Positions 6,815 through 11,662 of a stretch of DNA of 11,662 nucleotides are shown piece after piece. The DNA comes from an uncultured Muribaculaceae bacterium. GTDB lineage: Bacteria; Bacteroidota; Bacteroidia; Bacteroidales; Muribaculaceae. Numbering within the stretch: position 1 is the stretch's first letter; every line of letters starts with the position of its first letter. A model generated the notes under the pieces. The model saw only the letters and a list, made by a program, of their open reading frames with translations. It was not told the origin of the DNA and searched no databases. A program made the translations under genes and the position numbers. The DNA is taken from assembly GCA_947177435.1 (NCBI GenBank), contig CAMWUM010000026.1, positions 1 through 11,662 on the forward strand. Reading direction: 5' to 3'.

Positions 6815-7561
6815 ATGAACAGATACAACCTCGGCTTTATTTCTGACAAAGATATATACGAACACGTCAAAAAGACCGTTGAGGCCTATCGACGTGAAAT
6901 TACTATTGACCAGTTCAATGAAAATGTCATTGATCCTATTAAGCTGACTTTTGATGCTAAAGTCTACGGCAAAACGATTCGACATGCAGTTGAAGATGAA
7001 TGTTTCCGTCAGATAGATAAGTCCAATACCAATCGTATTGGGTATTTTCATCAAAACATTTTCCGCTACGCAGGTCATGGATGGATTGTTCCGGATTCCG
7101 GTTTTGATGTAGAGAATGATGAACTTCACATCTACGTCGAAATGAAGAATAAACATAACACTATGAATTCGGCTTCGTCTCAAAAAACTTATATGAAAAT
7201 GCAGGGGAAGTTGTTGGACGATGACGAAGCCACTTGTTACCTAGTAGAAGTTATTTCTAAACGTTCGCGTGACGATGCATGGAGAGTTTCCCTTGATGGT
7301 AAATCTCGAGAGCATAAAAAGATTCGCAGAATGTCAATGGATAAGTTCTATGCTCTTGTGTTTGGCATAGAGGATGCTTTCTGTAGATTGTGTGTGGCGT
7401 TGCCACAAATAATAGAAGATGTCGTAAAGGATAATCCCCGGTTTGTTCTTAACAACACAGTATACGAAGAACTGACAAAGGAGCATGCAGACATTCTCAC
7501 TGGTCTTTACCTCCTCGCTTTTTCAACATACGAGGGATTTGACAAATTCACAACCAAATGA
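6815..7561 (+). CDS. Eco47II-family type II restriction endonuclease
   Basis: A 248-residue protein that matches the Eco47II family (PF09553 by recognition, not by search). Hallmark stretches are DPIKLTFDAKVYG (40-52), RQIDKSNTNRIGYFHQNIF (65-83), YVEMKNKHNTMNS (107-119) and ATCYLVEVISK (139-149). The PD-(D/E)xK nuclease core is D98 in GFDVEN and E109-M-K111. Eco47II cuts GGNCC, so that is the predicted site; family members may differ. The start is ATG 6815, as the frame's upstream TTG (6776) falls inside the promoter. The stop overlaps the methyltransferase start as ATGA. Codon use and composition are AT-rich compared with flanking genes, a sign of transfer. The reading frame looks intact, so the enzyme is probably active. 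Confidence 0.93.
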   Translation: MNRYNLGFISDKDIYEHVKKTVEAYRREITIDQFNENVIDPIKLTFDAKVYGKTIRHAVEDECFRQIDKSNTNRIGYFHQNIFRYAGHGWIVPDSGFDVENDELHIYVEMKNKHNTMNSASSQKTYMKMQGKLLDDDEATCYLVEVISKRSRDDAWRVSLDGKSREHKKIRRMSMDKFYALVFGIEDAFCRLCVALPQIIEDVVKDNPRFVLNNTVYEELTKEHADILTGLYLLAFSTYEGFDKFTTK

Positions 7562-8910
7562 ATCGAGATACACACATATCACTGAACAATTTCGCCGACA
7601 TTATGGGTGTTTCGCGTGCCACAGTTGACAAATGGATCGCCAACGGCAAATGCAACGTTCACATAGACAAGTATAACAGAAAGTATCTTGTTGCTTCTGA
7701 ACTCGTTTCATTCCATGAGATTTCAGCAATGCTGAATAGCACTTGGGAAGAAGAATCCGTAGTTGTGCCGCAAAGAACCTTTACGTCAATCGAGCTATTC
7801 GCTGGCGGTGGCGGTCTGGCTTTAGGCATGCACAAGGCCGGATTTAAGCATCTGCTCCTTAATGAGTATGACAAGGACGCATGTGCGACCCTCAAAACAA
7901 ATATGCCCGATTGGAATGTTGTGCAAGGCGATGTTCATGATATTGACTTTACTCCGTACTATGGCAAAGTAGATTTATTGACGGGTGGCTTCCCGTGCCA
8001 AGCTTTTTCATACGCCGGCAAACGCCTTGGATTTGAAGAAACAAGAGGCACACTTTTCTTTGAATTGGCTCGCGCCGTAAAAGAAACTCAGCCAAAAGTG
8101 TTTGTGGCAGAGAATGTAAAGGGATTGTTGGAGCACGACAACGGACACACAATTGACACCATTAAGTCCGTGATCGCGGAGCTCGGTTATACACTCATTG
8201 AGCCACGAGTGCTTCGCGCCATTCTATATAATGTCCCACAAAAAAGAGAACGAATTATTCTCATTGCAATTAGGAATGACATAGCCCATCTTGTTGATTT
8301 CAAATGGCCATCTGTATGTGGAGATATACGTACGCTTAGAGACGCTTTTTTTTCTGGCAACCTTTACGATTGTGATGTCCCTGAGAGCGAGGGGCAGAAA
8401 TATCCTGCCGCAAAGGAACGTGTGATGAAGCTCGTACCCGAAGGGGGCGATTGGAGAGATTTGCCCGATGATGTCGCTAAAGAATATATGAAAGGCAGCT
8501 ACCACCTCGGAGGCGGCAAGACTGGAATGGCACGTCGTCTATCTATGGATGAAGCAAGCCTCACACTCACATGTGCTCCTGCCCAAAAACAGACTGAAAG
8601 GTGCCATCCTATAGAGACCAGGCCTTTAACCATCCGTGAATATGCCCGCATTCAGACGTTTCCAGACAGTTGGCAATTTTGCGGTTCCCTTTCGGCCAAA
8701 TACAAACAGATCGGTAATGCTGTTCCCGTCAATTTAGCATGGGCAATTGGACGCGCCGTGATGCGATTATTCAATCAAATTGATGACATAATGCTTCAAA
8801 ACATTGTCGATGAACCCAGTCCGACATATAAACCTGTAAGAAAGATGCACAACCTATTTGAAGGTATGGCTTGTGAACCAACAAAAATATACACAGTCCT
8901 TAAACCATAA
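7558..8910 (+). CDS. C5-cytosine DNA methyltransferase with N-terminal HTH (Eco47II-type R-M)
   Basis: A 450-residue cytosine-5 methyltransferase. Motifs: I FAGGGGLALG (81-90), IV with the catalytic cysteine C147 in GGFPCQAFS, VI ENV (185-187), VIII QKRER (228-232), X GNAVP (386-390). The target-recognition region lies between about 240 and 350 and should match the GGNCC site of the partner nuclease. About 75 residues precede motif I, and residues 8-52 (LNNFADIMGVSRATVDKWIANG then RKYLVASELVSF) read as an excisionase/MerR-like helix-turn-helix. Methyltransferases with such an N-terminal domain (M.SsoII, M.EcoRII) repress their own promoter, so autoregulation is plausible here. The start codon overlaps the endonuclease stop (ATGA). 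I see no TAnnTTTG element in the last 120 bp of the nuclease gene, so the pair seems to be made from one mRNA. Confidence 0.95.
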   Translation: MNRDTHISLNNFADIMGVSRATVDKWIANGKCNVHIDKYNRKYLVASELVSFHEISAMLNSTWEEESVVVPQRTFTSIELFAGGGGLALGMHKAGFKHLLLNEYDKDACATLKTNMPDWNVVQGDVHDIDFTPYYGKVDLLTGGFPCQAFSYAGKRLGFEETRGTLFFELARAVKETQPKVFVAENVKGLLEHDNGHTIDTIKSVIAELGYTLIEPRVLRAILYNVPQKRERIILIAIRNDIAHLVDFKWPSVCGDIRTLRDAFFSGNLYDCDVPESEGQKYPAAKERVMKLVPEGGDWRDLPDDVAKEYMKGSYHLGGGKTGMARRLSMDEASLTLTCAPAQKQTERCHPIETRPLTIREYARIQTFPDSWQFCGSLSAKYKQIGNAVPVNLAWAIGRAVMRLFNQIDDIMLQNIVDEPSPTYKPVRKMHNLFEGMACEPTKIYTVLKP

Positions 8911-8925
8911 GTTACAATGACTTTA

Positions 8926-8976
8926 CCCCAATCAAAAGGCTGCCTGAACCAAAGTCAGGCAGCCTTTTAATTGGGG
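8926..8976. terminator. Bidirectional intrinsic terminator
   Basis: A perfect 14-bp stem, AAAAGGCTGCCTGA (8934-8947) with TCAGGCAGCCTTTT (8955-8968), around a 7-base loop. An outer CCCCAAT (8926-8932) / ATTGGGG (8970-8976) extends it. The A-run and T-run on the two sides let it work on both strands. It lies between the convergent ends of the methyltransferase (8910) and RNase G (8977) and so ends both transcripts. Confidence 0.93.
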
Positions 8977-10620
8977 CTATTTGTCGCTTTCTTCGCGACC
9001 TCGATTCTTGGCTTTGTTTTTGGTCTTTTCGACGCTTGAGGTGCCTGTGTCTTTTTCTTCTTTCAGGTCTATCTCGTTGCGCTTGGAGTCAAGGACTCTG
9101 TACTGAAGCATAGCCAGCGACTGGTCAGGCACGATGGTGAACGAGCCGGGCAGCAGGCGCTTCCACTTGTAGAGCAGCGAGGTGAAGAACAGGCCTTTTT
9201 TGATGTAGGCGTCAACGTAGGGGTGCACATAGAGGGTGATGCCGGTCTGGCCCATGTCCTCGAGCACGTACTTGAGCTTTTCAAAGAGCGTGTCGGTGAA
9301 CAGCAGCGAGGGCTGCACCTGGCCTTTGCCGTGGCACGACGGGCAAGTTTCTTCGGTGGTGATGTCCATGGCTGGGCGGACGCGCTGGCGGGTGATCTGC
9401 ATCAGTCCGAACTTGCTAAGGGGCAGAATGTTGTGGCGGGCACGGTCGTTGGCCATAATCTCTCGCATGTGGTCGTAGAGGGCCTGGCGGTGCTCGGCCT
9501 TGTTCATGTCGATGAAGTCGATGACGATGATGCCGCCCATGTCGCGCAGGCGCAACTGGCGGGCTATCTCGTCGGCGGCGCGCAGGTTGACGTCGAGGGC
9601 GTTGGTCTCTTGGTCTTGCGCGGCCTTGGAGCGGTTGCCCGAGTTGACGTCGATTACGTGCAGGGCCTCGGTGTGCTCGATGATGAGGTAGGCGCCTGAC
9701 TTGAACGATACGGTCTTGCCAAATGACGATTTGATCTGCTTGGTGACGTTGAAGTGGTCGAAAATCGGGATTTGCTCCTTGTACTCTTTTACGATTTCGA
9801 CGCGCTCAGGCGAGATGATCGACACGTATTTCTTGACCTGCGAGAGCACCTCGGGGTCGTTGACGTAGATGTTTTCGAACGACGGGCTGAACACGTCGCG
9901 CAGCAGGCCCACGATGCGGCTTTCCTCTTCGAAGATGAGGGCCGGGGCCTTGGCGGAGCGCGCCTTTTCAATGGTCTCCTCCCAGCATGTGCGCAGGGTG
10001 AGCATCTCGCTGTTGAGATCGGCCGCGCCTTTGCCCTCGGCCGAGGTGCGCACGATCACGCCGAAGTTCTTGGGCTTGATCGATGCGATGAGCTGGCGCA
10101 GGCGCACTTTCTCTTCGGCGCTCTTGATCTTTTGCGAGATGGAAATTTTGTCGGAGAATGGGATGAGCACCATGTAGCGGCCCGTGAACGAGAGCTCGGT
10201 GGTGAGCCTGGGGCCCTTTGACGATATGGGCTCCTTGACAATCTGCACCAGCAGCTCGTCGCCGGGCTGGAGGGTCTGCGAGATTGAGCCGTGCTTGTCG
10301 ATGTCAGGCAGCATCTTCATCTTGGTCAGGGGCGTGTAGGTGCCTCCGTCTGACGAGAGCAGCTGCTTGACGAATGCTTGGTAGCTCGCGAATCGCGAGC
10401 CTAAGTCGAGGTAGTGGAGAAAAGCGTCCTTGTCATAGCCGACATTGACGAAGGCGGCATTCAGGCCTGGCATTAACTTCTTGACCTTGGCCAGGTAGAT
10501 GTCGCCGACGGCGTATGCGATGCCCCGGGCCTCCTTCTGCAGGGAGACCAGGCGGGTGTCTTCGAGCAGGGCTATTGACACCTCCTTGGGCTGCACGTCG
10601 ATGATTAATTCGCTTTTCAT
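8977..10620 (-). CDS. rng: Ribonuclease G (RNase E/G family)
   Basis: A 547-residue endoribonuclease of the RNase E/G family, acting in rRNA maturation and mRNA decay. An S1-like RNA-binding domain covers about 38-128 (GDIYLAKVKKLMPGLNAAFVNVG). Catalytic Mg-binding aspartates are D324 in HVIDVNSG and D368 in IIVIDFIDM. The zinc-link CPSCHGKG has C426 and C429, used for dimer contacts. The chain lacks the long C-terminal scaffold of RNase E and ends in a short charged tail (about 518-547), so RNase G is the better name. I chose ATG 10620; the TTG at 10626 is possible but adds only two residues. It is the last gene of a minus-strand cluster with an HU protein and a small basic protein, 129 bp after the latter. 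Confidence 0.95.
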   Translation of the reverse strand: MKSELIIDVQPKEVSIALLEDTRLVSLQKEARGIAYAVGDIYLAKVKKLMPGLNAAFVNVGYDKDAFLHYLDLGSRFASYQAFVKQLLSSDGGTYTPLTKMKMLPDIDKHGSISQTLQPGDELLVQIVKEPISSKGPRLTTELSFTGRYMVLIPFSDKISISQKIKSAEEKVRLRQLIASIKPKNFGVIVRTSAEGKGAADLNSEMLTLRTCWEETIEKARSAKAPALIFEEESRIVGLLRDVFSPSFENIYVNDPEVLSQVKKYVSIISPERVEIVKEYKEQIPIFDHFNVTKQIKSSFGKTVSFKSGAYLIIEHTEALHVIDVNSGNRSKAAQDQETNALDVNLRAADEIARQLRLRDMGGIIVIDFIDMNKAEHRQALYDHMREIMANDRARHNILPLSKFGLMQITRQRVRPAMDITTEETCPSCHGKGQVQPSLLFTDTLFEKLKYVLEDMGQTGITLYVHPYVDAYIKKGLFFTSLLYKWKRLLPGSFTIVPDQSLAMLQYRVLDSKRNEIDLKEEKDTGTSSVEKTKNKAKNRGREESDK

Positions 10621-10749
10621 TAACAATTGGTTGAGTTATGATAAAAAAGAAAGGACAAACTGCGCCGCAGAGATATCGCTATATGCCCCCGCAGCCCAGT
10701 ATGTCCGTTAACTTTTTCTGACGAAGAATGCCGAGTAGGCCGGCAGGCC

Positions 10750-10839
10750 TTACTTCTTCTTATGGCGATTCTTTCTCAGGCGCTTCTTGCGCTTGTGGGT
10801 GGCCATCTTGTGGCCTTTTCTTTTCTTTCCGCTAGGCAT
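10750..10839 (-). CDS. 29-residue very basic ribosome-associated protein
   Basis: A small ORF of 29 residues starting MPSGKKRKGHKMATHKRK and ending RLRKNRHKKK. Sixteen residues are Lys or Arg and three are His. This sequence type is strongly conserved in Bacteroidetes, where I recall it annotated as an AURKAIP1/COX24-domain (mS38/bS22-like) ribosomal protein or as hypothetical; the name is from memory and not checked. It lies between the HU gene (45 bp away) and rng, so expression with a nucleoid protein and an rRNA-processing enzyme fits a ribosomal role. Composition alone shows a nucleic-acid-binding peptide. There is a purine-rich stretch before the ATG but no clear Shine-Dalgarno sequence. 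Confidence 0.85.
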   Translation of the reverse strand: MPSGKKRKGHKMATHKRKKRLRKNRHKKK

Positions 10840-10884
10840 TGTTTCGCTGGAATTAAAGGGTTAGACGGTGTGTGTGGGGCTTTC

Positions 10885-11157
10885 TTACTTCACGTCGTTC
10901 ATGAACGACTTGCTGGGCTTGAAAGCGGGGATTTTGTGCTCGGGGATGATGATGGTAGTGTTCTTCGAGATGTTGCGGGCGGTCTTCTCGCTGCGGGTCT
11001 TAACGATGAAGCTGCCGAAACCGCGGAGATAAACGTTCTCACCGTGAGCGAGAGAATCTTTTACGATTTCCATGAACTTCTCAACGGTGCCGAGGACCTT
11101 TGCGCGGTCGATGCCGGTCGAGCGAGAAATCTCATTTACGATGTCTGCTTTGGTCAT
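10885..11157 (-). CDS. HU-family DNA-binding protein
   Basis: A 90-residue histone-like protein, full length for the HU/IHF family. The N-terminal helices (MTKADIVNEISRSTGI) form the dimer core. RGFGSF (45-50) is the family signature turn, and 58-80 forms the DNA-binding arm (EKTARN, TTIIIP, IPAFKP). The usual arm tip RNP is RNI here: position 63 is Ile where most HU/IHF proteins have the DNA-intercalating proline. This arm type (RNISKNTTIIIP) is, as I recall, common in Bacteroidales, so it is probably a lineage trait. It binds and bends DNA in the nucleoid. It is the first gene of the minus-strand cluster leading to rng and has its own promoter. Confidence 0.95.
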   Translation of the reverse strand: MTKADIVNEISRSTGIDRAKVLGTVEKFMEIVKDSLAHGENVYLRGFGSFIVKTRSEKTARNISKNTTIIIPEHKIPAFKPSKSFMNDVK

Positions 11158-11232
11158 AATCGTGTAGGGTTATTATGGGTATTTAATGTATCTTTTATTT
11201 GGAGGCGCGGAGGCTCCCCCGTTTTCAGAGTG

Positions 11233-11263
11233 CAAATATCGTAATTATTTTTCAAACAACAAA
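11233..11263 (-). promoter_or_regulatory. Promoter of the HU-rng cluster
   Basis: On the minus strand, GATATTTG (11233-11240; one mismatch to TAnnTTTG) is preceded by TTTG (11260-11263) with a 19-base spacer. The leader to the HU start would be about 70 bases. Confidence 0.55.
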
Positions 11264-11662
11264 ATAATGTTTAAAATTTAGTGTGTTTCCGACGTTTTTT
11301 CTGCTTTTTTTGGCATTTGACGGCTAATTGTGGGGCAATCCGCTTATAATATATGTATATAGTAGGGTTTCAGCCTCGTGTTTTGCGTTTGTTTGCATTG
11401 TTTGGCCGGCCGGCTATTTTGGTTCTCCGCGTTGCCTGCGCAATGCCCCACTCGGACCAGAGGCAGATGCATGCTGTGTGTTTTGCATATAATTGCGTAA
11501 TATTATCTAATTGCAAGTAATATTTGCCTATGCTTGCTAATTAGGAAATTCGTTAACTAAAATTTACAAAATATAACATTAGTTATACAAAAGATTTTTT
11601 TACGTTTGAAAAACTATGTGTAACTTTGGCGTCGAAAATGTAATTGCGCCCCGGCTATGGCC
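11264..11662. other. Intergenic region without a supportable gene
   Basis: I see no coding sequence in these 399 bases. The region is AT-rich, apart from a GC-rich island at 11401-11460 that includes the palindrome GGCCGGCC (11404-11411). GTGGGGCA (11330-11337) is inversely repeated as TGCCCCAC (11444-11451). AATTGCGTAATATT (11491-11504) recurs with a two-base insertion at 11509-11524. Near the right end lies a rightward -7 element. Nothing here matches an RNA family that I can name with confidence. Confidence 0.6.
11621..11628 (+). promoter_or_regulatory. -7 element for a rightward gene beyond the window
   Basis: TAACTTTG matches TAnnTTTG exactly. An ATG at 11657 begins the last readable codons (ATG GCC) and would be 28 bases downstream, so a rightward gene may start there. 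Only two codons are visible, so no gene is called. Confidence 0.45.

Noticed and set aside
6704..8976. A larger defence island around the R-M pair
   Set aside because: The neighbours are an MFS transporter and RNase G; no other defence gene, Vsr nuclease, C protein or recombinase is visible.
9223..9699. Plus-strand ORFs opposite rng
   Set aside because: Antisense shadows with repetitive Val, Asp, Gly and His content and no recognisable fold; rng on the other strand has all its catalytic residues.
10621..10749. A regulatory RNA or promoter between the 29-residue gene and rng
   Set aside because: No TAnnTTTG element and no convincing long stem; only the short palindromic GGCCGGCAGGCC near 10740-10750.

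Overview
The window looks like a chromosome segment of a Bacteroidales bacterium, possibly Muribaculaceae-like; the family-level guess is weak. The evidence is the recurring Bacteroidetes-type -7 promoter element TAnnTTTG in front of most transcription units, a BtuB/BtuG-type vitamin B12 uptake pair with a surface-lipoprotein partner, and the HU / 29-residue basic protein / RNase G cluster. Most of the window is GC-rich (about 60-65% in the lines I counted). A 2.2-kb block in the middle is clearly more AT-rich (about 43%).

Layout from left to right. Positions 1-136 hold tandem palindromic repeats with an exact 32-bp period. On the minus strand, 3465 down to 137 is one regulated unit: a promoter, a cobalamin riboswitch, btuB (outer-membrane TonB-dependent cobalamin transporter) and btuG (surface beta-propeller lipoprotein that captures B12). 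purN (GAR transformylase, minus strand) follows. Divergent from purN is a plus-strand operon of an extended SDR oxidoreductase, with what looks like a degenerate treble-clef zinc domain at its C terminus, and an MFS transporter. The two genes overlap by ATGA.

Positions 6704-8976 hold a type II restriction-modification cassette: an Eco47II-family endonuclease (predicted GGNCC) translationally coupled to a C5-cytosine methyltransferase with an extra N-terminal helix-turn-helix. It has its own -7 promoter element, a perfect 10-bp inverted repeat upstream that could be an operator, and a strong, probably bidirectional, terminator at the end. Its composition and the absence of any GGNCC site that I could find by eye suggest a transferred cassette.

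The right part is a minus-strand housekeeping cluster: an HU-family protein, a 29-residue very basic ribosomal-type protein, and ribonuclease G. The last 400 bases (11264-11662) have no gene I can support. They hold the HU promoter, scattered repeats, and a probable promoter for a rightward gene outside the window.

I did not find a clearly new multi-gene system. The points most worth following up are the putative self-regulated R-M operon, the SDR with the decayed zinc-finger-like tail, and the 32-bp periodic palindromes at the left edge.
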